64,000 bases of DNA from Bradyrhizobium macuxiense (GCF_007993935.1 NZ_VITY01000006.1:62001-126000); one strand, 5' to 3'; positions 33,340 through 41,639 are shown, numbered from the stretch's first letter. Notes: a model not told the origin generated them from the sequence alone. Program-made: numbers and translations.

Positions 33340-34767
33340 ATGAACATCGTCCAATCAGCGGTGCCGCCGCTTCCGCCCGAATTGCTGGAAAAATTCCGCG
33401 CCATCGTCGGCGCGAAATATGCGGTGACCGATGCCGCCGACATCCAGCCTTACGTCACCGAGGAGCGCGACCTGTTCCACGGCCGTTCGCCGCTGGTGCT
33501 GCGTCCGGGCTCGACCACTGAGGTCGCCGCGATCTGCAAGCTTGCGAGCGAACACAGGATCGCGCTGGTGCCGCAGGGCGGCAACACCGGCCTGGTCGGC
33601 GGGCAGACGCCGCACAATGGCGAGGTCGTGGTGTCGCTGCGGCGGCTCGACAAGATCCGCGACATCGACGTCGAATCCAACACCATGACCTGCGAGGCCG
33701 GCGTGGTGCTGCAAATCGCGCAGCAGAAGGCTGCGGACGTCGACCGGCTGTTTCCGCTGTCGCTCGGCGCCGAAGGCAGCTGCACCATCGGCGGCAACCT
33801 CTCGACCAACGCCGGCGGCACCGGAGCGCTCGCCTACGGCGTGGCGCGCGAGATGGCGCTCGGGCTCGAGGTCGTGCTGGCCGACGGCCGCGTGCTGAAC
33901 GCGCTGTCGAAACTGAAAAAGGACAACACAGGTTACAACCTGCACAACCTGTTCATCGGCGCCGAGGGCACGCTCGGAATCATCACCGCGGCGACGCTCA
34001 AGCTGTTTCCGCGGCCGCGCGCGGTCGAGACCGCCTATGTCGGCCTGAAGTCGCCCGCGGCGGCGCTCAGGCTGCTGTCGATCTCGCGCAACCAGGCGGC
34101 CGGCAGCCTGACGAGCTTCGAACTGCTCGCCGACGTCGCGGTCGACTTCTCGATCCGCCACGGCATCGACATCCGCGATCCGCTTGAGAGCAAGCATCCC
34201 TGGTACGTGCTGATGGAATTGTCGTCGTCGCGCGACGATGCGCGCGACACGCTGGAGGCGATCCTCGCCCAGGGCATGGAAGACGGCATCGTCGATGACG
34301 CCGTCATCGCCGCCAATCTGAGCCAGCGCCAGGCGTTCTGGAAGCTGCGCGACGAAATGTCGGCGGCGCAGAAGCCGGAGGGCGGCTCGATCAAGCACGA
34401 CATCTCGGTGCCGGTCGCAGCGGTGCCCGCCTTCATCGCGGAGGCCAATGCGGCCGTCGTGAAGCTGATCCCCGGCGCGCGGCCGGTACCGTTCGGCCAT
34501 CTCGGCGACGGCAACATCCACTACAATGTCAGCCAGCCGGTCGGCGCCAATGCGGCCGACTTCCTGGCGCGCTGGCACGACGTCAACGCCGTCGTGTTCG
34601 ACATCGTGCTGCGGATGGGCGGCTCGATCTCGGCCGAGCACGGCATCGGCGTGCTCAAGCGCGACGAACTGCCCGAGGTCAAGGACAAGGTCGCGATCGA
34701 GTTGATGCGGCAGGTCAAGGCGATGCTCGATCCGCTCGGCATCATGAATCCGGGCAAGGTGCTGTGA
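33340..34767 (+). CDS. FAD-binding D-2-hydroxyacid dehydrogenase (GlcD/D-2-hydroxyglutarate dehydrogenase-like)
   Basis: A 475-residue flavoenzyme of the VAO/FAD_binding_4 family. It has the FAD-pyrophosphate loop VPQGGNTGLVGGQTP, the segment CTIGGNLSTNAGGTGALAYG, the FAD-linked oxidase C-terminal domain with metal-binding phrase GHLGDGNIHYNV, and SISAEHGIGVLKR. Such enzymes oxidise D-2-hydroxyglutarate, D-lactate or glycolate to the 2-oxoacid and pass electrons to a flavoprotein or quinone. Which of these is the substrate cannot be told. An in-frame GTG at 33322 is an alternative start. The next gene overlaps by four bases. Confidence 0.88.
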   Translation: MNIVQSAVPPLPPELLEKFRAIVGAKYAVTDAADIQPYVTEERDLFHGRSPLVLRPGSTTEVAAICKLASEHRIALVPQGGNTGLVGGQTPHNGEVVVSLRRLDKIRDIDVESNTMTCEAGVVLQIAQQKAADVDRLFPLSLGAEGSCTIGGNLSTNAGGTGALAYGVAREMALGLEVVLADGRVLNALSKLKKDNTGYNLHNLFIGAEGTLGIITAATLKLFPRPRAVETAYVGLKSPAAALRLLSISRNQAAGSLTSFELLADVAVDFSIRHGIDIRDPLESKHPWYVLMELSSSRDDARDTLEAILAQGMEDGIVDDAVIAANLSQRQAFWKLRDEMSAAQKPEGGSIKHDISVPVAAVPAFIAEANAAVVKLIPGARPVPFGHLGDGNIHYNVSQPVGANAADFLARWHDVNAVVFDIVLRMGGSISAEHGIGVLKRDELPEVKDKVAIELMRQVKAMLDPLGIMNPGKVL

Positions 34768-35225
34768 CCGTGCAAGCGACAATGCCCTCTCCCTCCCTCG
34801 CCATCGCAGCCATCACCGACGCCGACATCTCTGCCGTGGTCGCGCTATGGCAGGCCTGCGGCCTGACACGGCCGTGGAACGATCCGGCTTCCGACATTGC
34901 GCTGGCGCGGCGCGGACCGAGTTCGGCCGTGCTGGTCGGCCGCGACGCCGGCGCGATCGTGGCGACCGCGATGGTCGGCCATGACGGCCATCGCGGCTGG
35001 GTCTACTACGTCGCGGTCGATCCCAACAGCCAGGGCAAGGGTCTTGGCCGCACCATGATGGCCGCGGTCGAGGATTGGCTGCGTGCAGCCGGCGTGCCGA
35101 AGCTGCAATTGCTGGTGCGGCGGGAGAACGCCAAGGCGAGCGCATTCTATCAAACGCTCGGCTATGAAGAATCCACCTCGGTGATGCTGGCCAAATGGCT
35201 CGACGGTCGCGAAGCGACGCCGTGA
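34764..35225 (+). CDS. GNAT-family acetyltransferase (YpeA-like)
   Basis: A 153-residue N-acetyltransferase with one GNAT domain. The N-terminal ALWQACGLTRPWNDP and the middle DGHRGWVYYVAVDPNSQGKGLG (acetyl-CoA loop QGKGLG) correspond closely to E. coli YpeA. The acceptor substrate is unknown. The start GTG (34764) overlaps the TGA of the upstream flavoenzyme, so the two are translationally coupled. Confidence 0.85.
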   Translation: MTVQATMPSPSLAIAAITDADISAVVALWQACGLTRPWNDPASDIALARRGPSSAVLVGRDAGAIVATAMVGHDGHRGWVYYVAVDPNSQGKGLGRTMMAAVEDWLRAAGVPKLQLLVRRENAKASAFYQTLGYEESTSVMLAKWLDGREATP

Positions 35226-35244
35226 GCGAATTAAGGATTGACCC

Positions 35245-35826
35245 ATGAGCATCGCCGACCGCGTCCGCGTCAAGGACGTCCAGCTGCTGTCGAAGCGCCG
35301 CTACGAGCTGAAGAGCGCGACCTTCGACTACCGCCGCAGCAACGGCGAATGGCAGACCCAGGTGCGCGAGGTCTATGACCGCGGCAACGGCGCGGTGTTG
35401 TTGCCCTACAATCTGAACATCCGCACCGTCGTGCTGGTGCGCCAGTTCCGCTACCCCGCTTTCGCCAACGGCTATGATGATCTCCTGATCGAGGCCGCCG
35501 CCGGCATGCTCGACGATGCCGCGCCGGAAGAGCGCATTCGCGCCGAGGCGGAGGAAGAGATCGGCTACCGGCTCGCGCATGTGCGCAAGGTGTTCGAAGC
35601 CTTCATGACGCCGGGCGCGGTGACCGAGAAGCTGCATTTCTTCATCGCCGAATACGACGCGGCGATGCGCGTCGGCGACGGCGGCGGGCTTGCCGACGAG
35701 GGCGAGGACATCGAGGTGCTCGAGCTTGCGATCGACGACGCACTCGCCATGATCAGCGACGGCCGCATCGTCGACGCCAAGACCATCATGCTGCTGCAAT
35801 ACGCAGCGCTGCATCTTTTCAGGTAG
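35245..35826 (+). CDS. Nudix hydrolase, NudK-like (GDP-mannose/nucleoside-diphosphate sugar pyrophosphatase)
   Basis: A 193-residue Nudix protein. The Nudix helix is in AAAGMLDDAAPEERIRAEAE followed by EEIGY, aligning with E. coli NudK, and the preceding strand reads VLVRQFRYPAF. NudK hydrolyses GDP-mannose and related sugar nucleotides to the monophosphates, with Mg2+ held by the Nudix glutamates. It follows the acetyltransferase by 19 bp and is probably the third gene of that operon. Confidence 0.85.
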   Translation: MSIADRVRVKDVQLLSKRRYELKSATFDYRRSNGEWQTQVREVYDRGNGAVLLPYNLNIRTVVLVRQFRYPAFANGYDDLLIEAAAGMLDDAAPEERIRAEAEEEIGYRLAHVRKVFEAFMTPGAVTEKLHFFIAEYDAAMRVGDGGGLADEGEDIEVLELAIDDALAMISDGRIVDAKTIMLLQYAALHLFR

Positions 35827-36168
35827 GTACCGCCGCGTTCCGGCTTACGCCCGCGAGCCGGGCAATCGCGGGGGGACGTTGCCAAAATATCGAAAACAAC
35901 CCCATGCAAAGCAGCCGGCGGCGGCCGGCGCTCGACCAGCCACTTGACACGTCGGGCAACTCACGGATACACTTCTAATATTCCGAAATCACGCAGGCGC
36001 GCGCTGCCCCTAGCCCCGTCATCCTGAGGAGCGCGTCTTCGCGCGTCTCGAAGGATGCACGGCCCGGCTGGTGGCCGATTCATCCTTCGAGGCTCGCTCC
36101 GCTCGCACCTCCAGCGACAACGGCAAAGCCGTTGCGCGGGGATGACGGGGATAGATTGAACAAATGCG
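35827..36168. other. Intergenic region with REP-like element, no gene seen
   Basis: A 342-bp gap between convergent genes. Besides the composite palindrome at 36014-36150 I see no coding frame or promoter-like feature. Confidence 0.55.
36014..36150. repeat. Composite palindromic repeat (family D)
   Basis: Outer arms CCCCGTCATCC (36014-36024) and GGATGACGGGG (36140-36150) enclose inner arms CTCGAAGGATG (36047-36057) and CATCCTTCGAG (36081-36091). The whole could fold as a nested hairpin. Elements with the CATCCTTCGAG core are widespread in Bradyrhizobium-type genomes. Confidence 0.75.
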
Positions 36169-36609
36169 CTACCGCATCGTGATCGCAAGCCCGCTCAGAT
36201 CGGCGTTGGCCATCAGGCCGACCTGGTGGCCGGTCAGCTCCAGCACCGCGCCCTTCTGATTGGTCAGCACGATCGCACGCGCGCCGCGGCCGAGGGCAAG
36301 CCCCGCGCCCGCTGCGCCGTAGACGCCGGCGACGTCGGACGGACGATTGATGTTGCTGACGCGGCCACGCAGCACGGTCTTGGAGCCGCCGAACACCAGG
36401 CCGTAATCGAGACCGCCGGTGGAGAGCCGATAGGAGCGGCCGCGGAACGTCAGCACGCCGCTGCCGCCGGAGCCGCCGATGATCCATCCGGCCTTGTAGA
36501 TCGTGAGCGTCACGAAGCCGCTGTCGGCACGGGCGGCCGACGAGAAAGCAAGTCCGGTGAACGCCAGCAGCGCGACCAGTGCGGCACGAAGGGTGGATGA
36601 AAATTTCAT
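36169..36609 (-). CDS. Exported glycine-rich protein of unknown function
   Basis: A 146-residue protein with a signal peptide (LRAALVALLAFTGLAFSSAARA). The mature chain alternates glycine-rich turns and beta strands (FVTLTIYKAGWIIGGSGGSG, then YRLSTGGLDYGLVFGGS and GVYGAAGAGLALGRGARAIV), as in small secreted beta-barrel-like proteins. The layout loosely recalls DUF1134/EipA-type exported proteins, but I cannot assign a family with confidence. The start at 36609 (MKFSSTLRAAL) gives a normal signal peptide. Confidence 0.65.
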   Translation of the reverse strand: MKFSSTLRAALVALLAFTGLAFSSAARADSGFVTLTIYKAGWIIGGSGGSGVLTFRGRSYRLSTGGLDYGLVFGGSKTVLRGRVSNINRPSDVAGVYGAAGAGLALGRGARAIVLTNQKGAVLELTGHQVGLMANADLSGLAITMR

Positions 36610-36867
36610 GTGCAGTCTCCCCAAGATGGCTCACGTCGAGTTTCTTGCGTCGCGGCGCCGGCGCGAATCGCAATGCGCGACTGTAGCAAGCGCGTGACCA
36701 GGCGCAATTTGGCACGGCGCCGGCCTATTTGTTGACGGCTGTTTCCATGTAACCGGCGTTGAACCTGTTCCCGGGGTTGCAACACTCACTGCATGTCCGG
36801 GGCGGTCGGCCCCAGAGCTCCAGGATTTTCTCGCGGAGCATTCACATATTCAAACCGGAGATTTTCG

Positions 36868-37122
36868 ATGCGTCGTCTTGCGATTGCCTGTGCCGCCATT
36901 GCCGCCACCGTGTCCGTGCTTGCCGCGGCAAGCCCCGCCAGCGCTAACCCGTATCACCTGATCCGCTGGCAGGACACGGGCTTCTGCCAGATCTGGGACC
37001 AGAGCATCCCCACCACGCCGTGGCCCGCAAACTTCGCCGTCGTCAGCGAGGAGCTGCCGACCTTCGACGCCGCGTTCACCTACAAGACTGGACTGCTCAA
37101 TAACGGCACCTGCTCGTTCTGA
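36868..37122 (+). CDS. Small secreted hypothetical protein
   Basis: An 84-residue protein with a signal peptide (LAIACAAIAATVSVLAAASPASA) and a mature part of about 57 residues beginning NPYHLIRWQDTGFCQIWDQ. Two cysteines (GFCQ and GTCSF at the C-terminus) could pair. The aromatic and Pro content suggests a compact extracytoplasmic domain. No family is recognised. The ATG at 36868 is preferred to the frame start at 36793, which would precede the signal peptide with an odd Pro/Arg-rich extension. Confidence 0.6.
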   Translation: MRRLAIACAAIAATVSVLAAASPASANPYHLIRWQDTGFCQIWDQSIPTTPWPANFAVVSEELPTFDAAFTYKTGLLNNGTCSF

Positions 37123-37140
37123 GCGATCCCGATCACGCAC

Positions 37141-37176
37141 AGGGCGGACACGCGGCAACCACGCGGCGTCCGCCCT
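37141..37176 (+). terminator. Hairpin after the small secreted gene
   Basis: AGGGCGGAC (37141-37149) pairs with GTCCGCCCT (37168-37176); TCTGCTG follows. It lies 18 bp after the stop at 37122 and is a likely transcription end. Confidence 0.55.
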
Positions 37177-37196
37177 TCTGCTGTCAGGCATCACGC

Positions 37197-37221
37197 GATC
37201 AAGCATCAGTGATGCTTGATC
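37197..37221 (-). terminator. Palindrome over the stop codon of the J-domain gene
   Basis: GATCAAGCATC (37197-37207) and GATGCTTGATC (37211-37221) form a perfect 11-bp stem with a 3-base loop. The stop codon of the gene ending at 37206 is inside it. No T-run follows. Confidence 0.45.
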
Positions 37222-37679
37222 AGCGCGTCACGCGCGGCGGCAAGTTCGAGGAACGCGGCGCCGTTGCCGCCGCCATCGGGATGCACCGTCTTGGCAGCGC
37301 GCTTGAACGCCTGATGGACTTCGGTCGCCGCAAGGTGGCGGCCGAACGGCAGGCCGAGCAATTGCCGGTAGCGCTCCTCCTGCGTCAGCACCTTGGGCGT
37401 CAGGCCGCGGCGGCCGAACTGCGGCGCGGACAGCATGTGCAGCGCATCGCTGACGATGCCGAGACGGCGCAGCGCGATCGATTTGGTGCGGCGATCGGCC
37501 GATTTCAGCGCCGCCTGGCGCAGGATCGGCAGCACCTGTGCGGCCGCTTGCCGCAGCGTCTCGTCGATGTCGGTCGTGGCGATCTCGGCGACCATTTTGG
37601 CCATCTCGCGATAGTCGGGATCAGTCGCCGCGCAGAAGCGCTCGATCGCAACTTTCCAGTGTCTGATATGCGGGTCCAT
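37206..37679 (-). CDS. J-domain (DnaJ-like) protein
   Basis: A 157-residue protein with a C-terminal J domain: the last ~60 residues contain YRQLLGLPFGRHLAATEVHQ, then FKRAAKTVHPDGGGN with the HPD tripeptide (133-135) that stimulates Hsp70 ATPase, and FLELAAARDALI. The N-terminal ~95 residues are helical and unlike DnaJ. A C-terminal J domain is found in specialised co-chaperones rather than general DnaJ. The client is unknown. The start is ATG at 37679. Confidence 0.8.
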   Translation of the reverse strand: MDPHIRHWKVAIERFCAATDPDYREMAKMVAEIATTDIDETLRQAAAQVLPILRQAALKSADRRTKSIALRRLGIVSDALHMLSAPQFGRRGLTPKVLTQEERYRQLLGLPFGRHLAATEVHQAFKRAAKTVHPDGGGNGAAFLELAAARDALIKHH

Positions 37680-37803
37680 GATCGGTCCGTACTGTCATCC
37701 GAATATGGATGACAGCAACGCGCAAACGCGGCTTGGCGTTTCGGTTGGCGCAGTTTTGAATAGTGTTGTCGACAACGCTCACAAATCAGAACGAGGAAAC
37801 GCC

Positions 37804-38571
37804 ATGGCCCTTCTCGACAATCACATCGCCGTCATCACCGGTGCAGGCTCGGGCATCGGGCGCGCCATCGCACTGGGCTACGGCCGCGAGGGCGCGCGGG
37901 TGGTGCTGCTCGACATGAACGGCGATGCGGTGGCGGAAGCGGCCAAGGAGATCAGGAATGCCGGCGGCAAGGCGGAGAGCTTTGCACTCGACGTGACCGA
38001 TCGCGAGGCCTGCATCGCGATGGCAAAGCAGATCGCCGACAAGGTCGGGCCGGTCTCGATCCTGGTCAACAATGCCGGCATCGCGCGCCGCAACGGCATG
38101 CTCGGCGCCGACGAAGCCGTGATCAAGGACTGGGAAGACATCATCGCGATCAATCTCACCGGCGTCTTCAACGTCACGCATTCGTTCCTCGCGCCGCTGC
38201 GCAAGAACAAGGGGCGCATCGTCAATATCGGCTCGATCCAGTCCTTCGTGCATCTGCGCACGCCGAGTTCACCAGCCTACACCGCCTCCAAGCACGGCGT
38301 GCTCGGCTTCACCAAGGCGCTCGCCGCCGAACTCGGCAAGGATGGCGTGCGCGTCAATGCGATCGGCCCCGGCTTCATCGAAACGCCGCTGAACGAGAAG
38401 GTGCGCGCCACCAATCCCGATCTCGTGAAGGTGTTCATGGATCACACCCCGCTCGGCCGCGCCGGCAAGCCGGAGGACATCGTGGGCCCCGCGATCTTCC
38501 TCGCCTCGGATCTCTCGGCCTATGTCTCGGGATCGATCGTGATGGTCGACGGCGGCTACCGCACACTGTGA
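37804..38571 (+). CDS. SDR-family oxidoreductase (FabG-like)
   Basis: A 255-residue classical short-chain dehydrogenase. It has the NAD(P) motif TGAGSGIG (12-19), the NNAG motif (89-92), the catalytic Ser in GSIQS (143-147) and Tyr159/Lys163 in YTASK. An acidic residue after the second strand (LLDMNG) suggests NAD preference. FabG-like SDRs reduce or oxidise sugar acids, ketones or 3-oxoacyl chains, and the substrate is not evident here. The ATG at 37804 follows GAGGAAACGCC, a good ribosome binding site; the longer frame from 37678 is not used. Confidence 0.88.
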   Translation: MALLDNHIAVITGAGSGIGRAIALGYGREGARVVLLDMNGDAVAEAAKEIRNAGGKAESFALDVTDREACIAMAKQIADKVGPVSILVNNAGIARRNGMLGADEAVIKDWEDIIAINLTGVFNVTHSFLAPLRKNKGRIVNIGSIQSFVHLRTPSSPAYTASKHGVLGFTKALAAELGKDGVRVNAIGPGFIETPLNEKVRATNPDLVKVFMDHTPLGRAGKPEDIVGPAIFLASDLSAYVSGSIVMVDGGYRTL

Positions 38572-38637
38572 CGGATGGAACCGCAATCGTGGCGATTTCT
38601 GGGTATTTTGCTTACAAAGCAGGGAGTTAGCGCGGCG

Positions 38638-38653
38638 TTAAGGACTTGTTAAC
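38638..38653 (+). promoter_or_regulatory. CtrA-type box
   Basis: TTAA-GGACTTG-TTAAC matches the full-length CtrA recognition sequence TTAA-N7-TTAAC of alphaproteobacteria without mismatch. It is 89 bp upstream of the Fis-type HTH gene at 38742 and in the right orientation region for its promoter. Confidence 0.6.
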
Positions 38654-38741
38654 CAAACCGGCACACCGTGGATCTACGGGGTAGTTGGTTTCTCGATGTC
38701 TCCGCCTCATCGACGAGGCGGGCGTTGATCGGGAGGAGTTC

Positions 38742-39002
38742 ATGTCATACGCGTCCACCGTACCGTCGCCGGAAGCACTGCTGCCGTCGCTGGCTCCAAA
38801 TGAAATCGTCCCATTGCTGATCGGCGCGACAGTCGATGAGGTCGAGCGGGAACTGGTGCTGCAAACGCTCGCGCGCTGCGACGGCAATCGCACCCGCGCC
38901 GCGCGCGTGCTGGGACTGTCGGTCCGAACCTTGCGGAACAAGATCCGCGAATATTCGGCCGACGGCATCGACGTGCCGCTGAGCGAGCACGCCGCGGCCT
39001 AG
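38742..39002 (+). CDS. Small Fis-family helix-turn-helix protein
   Basis: An 86-residue protein made mostly of a Fis-type DNA-binding domain (HTH_8): VERELVLQTLARCDGNRTRA, then ARVLGLSVRTLRNKIREY (about 33-70). This is the domain that ends NtrC-type activators, here without AAA+ or receiver parts, so it probably acts as a DNA-binding cofactor. The ATG at 38742 is preceded by GGGAGGAGTTC, a strong ribosome binding site. The CtrA box upstream suggests cell-cycle or motility control, as for flagellar Fis-type regulators in related bacteria. No flagellar gene is in the window. Confidence 0.82.
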   Translation: MSYASTVPSPEALLPSLAPNEIVPLLIGATVDEVERELVLQTLARCDGNRTRAARVLGLSVRTLRNKIREYSADGIDVPLSEHAAA

Positions 39003-39003
39003 C

Positions 39004-40005
39004 TCAGATCGAGAGATCGATCGCAAGCTGCCGCCAGCGCGACAACAACGCACTGTCCTCGTCACCGAGGCAGCGCGCGAGATACATGTCGGTCGTCGCG
39101 GTCTGTTGCATCGTCTGGGCTACCAGCGCAGTCGCGTAGTCCCAATAGTCGCGCCGTCCATTGGGATCGTCATCGACGAGGGACTTTGCGAGGATCTCGA
39201 CGTAGATCGCGGCGACCGCATTTTGCCAGAACTCGCTTGCTGGCCTGTCGGCGGAGACCGCTCCGGTCCGCGCCTGCCACATCAGCCAGTAATTTTCTTC
39301 GCCTGCTGCCCAATCCGATGACGGCAGGCACGGATCGAGACATGGCGAGCGGCACAGCAATGGCTGCATCGTCCGCGCATTGCAGAACACGGCGTAGCCG
39401 AGCTTGTCGTACCAACGCGCGCGCAGCAATCGGCGGATCTCGTCCTGCTCGTCCGCGGCGAGTTGGCGCCTGCCCGTTCGCTCGAGTTCGGCGATGATCG
39501 CGGCCACGCGGTCGCGATCGAACGGCTCGACCTCGAGCACCACACCGATATTACGCGGAAACAACGCGTCGAGCACGCCGACCATCTCGCGATAGAACGC
39601 GCGCGCCAGGCCACCGCCGCGCCACGTCTTCCCGACGCCGACATGGTTGCAAAAGATCAGATCGCTTGCGTGATCGTAGGTGAAGAAGCCGAGCCCGATC
39701 GCGCGCCCGGCGGCGCGCAGGATGAAGCAGCGCGAGTCGAGCCGATAAGACAGCTCGCCGCCGCCGACGCTGAATTGTCTGATCTCGCCGACGTCATCGG
39801 ACAGCAGCCAGCGGACGATGTCGTCAGGGCTGTCGCGCTCGCTCGCGGGAAACAGCTCCTCGTAGAGATCGAGCACACCCGTGCCACGAAAGGCCGCTTC
39901 GTCGAGCACATCGTGCCGCGTCACGACGATGTCGAGCGGTTGCGATGCTTCGCCGTAGCTGCCGTCCAGAATCCGCAATGCGTCCTCCGTTGTCATAATG
40001 CCCAT
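39004..40005 (-). CDS. GNAT-like protein of unknown function
   Basis: A 333-residue cytoplasmic protein. The middle contains a stretch resembling the acetyl-CoA-binding part of GNAT enzymes (FCNHVGVGKTWRGGGLARAF, then LDALFPRNIGVVLEVEPFD), followed by a helical C-terminal half with a Trp/Tyr-rich segment (ENYWLMWQARTG). The start at 40005 (MGIMTTEDALRIL) is a choice; ATGs at 39996 and a longer frame to 40104 are possible. It converges on the Fis-type gene with one base between the stops. The substrate is unknown. Confidence 0.6.
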   Translation of the reverse strand: MGIMTTEDALRILDGSYGEASQPLDIVVTRHDVLDEAAFRGTGVLDLYEELFPASERDSPDDIVRWLLSDDVGEIRQFSVGGGELSYRLDSRCFILRAAGRAIGLGFFTYDHASDLIFCNHVGVGKTWRGGGLARAFYREMVGVLDALFPRNIGVVLEVEPFDRDRVAAIIAELERTGRRQLAADEQDEIRRLLRARWYDKLGYAVFCNARTMQPLLCRSPCLDPCLPSSDWAAGEENYWLMWQARTGAVSADRPASEFWQNAVAAIYVEILAKSLVDDDPNGRRDYWDYATALVAQTMQQTATTDMYLARCLGDEDSALLSRWRQLAIDLSI

Positions 40006-40108
40006 GGAATTATGACTGTTGATCGCTCGCATCGGTGTCGGCCGGCAGAATTGAAGCCGTCGTCCAACCTCTGTTACAAGCGGCTTCAAATCGCGACGGA
40101 GCATAGCA

Positions 40109-40633
40109 GTGGCTGACGAGACAACTTCCCGCCAGGGGGCACGAGGTGCACAGGGGCCGCAGGGCCGTCAGGGCGAGCCGGGAAAGCCCGGACCGCAGGG
40201 ACATCCCGGGCGGCCGGGGCCGGAAGGTGCACGCGGCAAGCCCGGTCCGCAGGGCAAAGCGGGCGTGGTCGGAAAGGCTGGTCCCCAGGGCAAGCCGGGG
40301 GCGCAAGGCAAGGCAGGCGTGCAGGGTCCGCGCGGCGAAGCAGGTCCACAGGGGCCGCAGGGCCCGGCCGGCCCGCGCGGTGAAGCCGGCCCGCCCGGCC
40401 AATTGCCGTCGATCGAGCAGGTGATGCCGTGGCTGCACATGATCTTCGACGCCTGGGAAGACTACAAGCGCACCAGGGAGCGTGAAGCCGCCGAGCAGGC
40501 TGAACGCGATGCCGTCGAGCGCGCGGCAGCGGAGGCGATCGCCCTTGAAGTCGATGACATCGATCTCGAGGAAGACGACGAGGACGACGATCACAAGAAA
40601 AAGAAGAAGCACCGCAAGAAGGACAAGAAGTAA
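40109..40633 (+). CDS. Collagen-like Gly-X-Y repeat protein without a signal peptide
   Basis: A 174-residue protein. Residues 10-99 are 30 uninterrupted Gly-X-Y triplets rich in GPQ, GKP, GEA and GPR, enough for a stable triple helix. Residues ~100-150 form a helical segment (PSIEQVMPWLHMIFDAWEDY) followed by an Arg/Glu/Ala coiled-coil-like run. The tail is first strongly acidic (DIDLEEDDEDDD) then basic (HKKKKKHRKKDKK). There is no signal peptide, membrane segment or anchor, unlike most bacterial collagens. The GTG at 40109 is the start. Function unknown; the helical part may trimerise it. Confidence 0.8.
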   Translation: MADETTSRQGARGAQGPQGRQGEPGKPGPQGHPGRPGPEGARGKPGPQGKAGVVGKAGPQGKPGAQGKAGVQGPRGEAGPQGPQGPAGPRGEAGPPGQLPSIEQVMPWLHMIFDAWEDYKRTREREAAEQAERDAVERAAAEAIALEVDDIDLEEDDEDDDHKKKKKHRKKDKK

Positions 40634-40690
40634 ATTCTTGTCGTCATCGCGCGACGACACGGCCCGCCATGTCCGTGTCGCGCGCCAGGC

Positions 40691-40918
40691 TCACCGCTCG
40701 GTCCGGGGATTGGTCGGAGGATCGGACGGCCTGGCGAGCTGCATGAGCTGGAAGACCCAGCGCATCGCATAGTACCAGGCAACACCCGCGAACGCCCCGC
40801 ACGCCGACAGGATGATGACGTTGGCGAGGTCGATCGTGCCGCTCGACCACAGCATGCCGCAGGTCCAGAGCACGGCGAACGCAATCGAACAGAGCGTGAG
40901 CAGGGCGGCAGGCTTCAT
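40691..40918 (-). CDS. Small membrane protein, two transmembrane helices
   Basis: A 75-residue protein with two hydrophobic segments (LLTLCSIAFAVLWTCGMLW and IILSACGAFAGVAWYYAM) and a short polar C-terminus ending PTNPRTER. The start at 40918 (MKPAALLTL) is preferred over the frame start at 40990. No family is recognised. It converges on the collagen-like gene. Confidence 0.55.
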   Translation of the reverse strand: MKPAALLTLCSIAFAVLWTCGMLWSSGTIDLANVIILSACGAFAGVAWYYAMRWVFQLMQLARPSDPPTNPRTER

Positions 40919-41006
40919 GGCGTTGCTCCGGGGCCGGGGTGAACGGCAACGATGCCCGGTGGCCCGACGCCTTACCGTGACCCGCGTCACGGAATGCGCC
41001 TGGGCC

Positions 41007-41273
41007 TCAGCCGAACCGGAGGCGCGAGCGCTCCCGCGCCTTCTCCGCCTCGACCTCGCGATCGCGCGCCGGCGCCGTGGTCTGCAGCGAGATCAGGAGT
41101 TTTCGCGCAGCAGCGGAAACCTCGGCCACGGCAAGATTGAAGGCGGCTTCATTGGACTGCGACGGCTTGTTGAAGCCGGACAATTTGCGCACGAACTGCA
41201 GCGCCGAGGCGTGGATCTCGTCTTCGGTGGCGGGCGGCTCGAAGTTGAACAGCGTCTTGATATTACGGCACAT
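41007..41273 (-). CDS. DUF2277 family protein
   Basis: An 88-residue cytoplasmic protein. MCRNIKTLFNFEPPATEDEI at the N-terminus, followed by LQFVRKLSGFNKPSQSNE, is the signature of DUF2277, a small conserved family of unknown function found across several bacterial phyla. The start at 41273 gives the conserved MCRNIK beginning. The C-terminus is Arg/Glu-rich. Confidence 0.85.
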   Translation of the reverse strand: MCRNIKTLFNFEPPATEDEIHASALQFVRKLSGFNKPSQSNEAAFNLAVAEVSAAARKLLISLQTTAPARDREVEAEKARERSRLRFG

Positions 41274-41393
41274 GTCGGTCTCCCTCGCCCGCACCAGCGG
41301 GGCGGCTCTCTCAAAGACGATCGGCTGCTGCAAAATACGACATCGTGGTCTATTCTGGCAGCCTCATCCTCCACGACGGAAACGAGGTTCCGG

Positions 41394-41639
41394 ATGACCC
41401 ACGTGATCTACAAGGTTGTCCAGCACGACGGCGGCTGGGCCTATACCGTCAACGGGGTGTTCTCGGAACCGTTTCCAACCCATGCCGCGGCGCTCGCCGC
41501 CGCACGGCGCGCCGCCAACGAGCAACGCGTTCCCGGGCGCACCGAGGCGATCCAGTATGAGACCTCGGACGGCAAATGGCTGACCGAGACCGCCTCCGGC
41601 AACGACCGCCCGGAGACCGAGGTCGAGGACGGCCGCTAA
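41394..41639 (+). CDS. DUF2188-like small protein
   Basis: An 81-residue protein with the layout VIYKVVQHDGGWAYTVNGVF, then PFPTHAAALAAARRAANEQ, followed by a strand and an acidic tail. This strand-strand-helix pattern is that of DUF2188-like proteins of unknown function. The TAA stop (41637-41639) is formed by the outer CTAAAG of a palindromic repeat. Confidence 0.7.
   Translation: MTHVIYKVVQHDGGWAYTVNGVFSEPFPTHAAALAAARRAANEQRVPGRTEAIQYETSDGKWLTETASGNDRPETEVEDGR

Noticed and set aside
40109..40633. Gly-X-Y stretch as mere low-complexity artefact of GC-rich DNA
   Set aside because: The triplets keep frame for 30 units with varied codons and both flanks are protein-like, which chance would not give.
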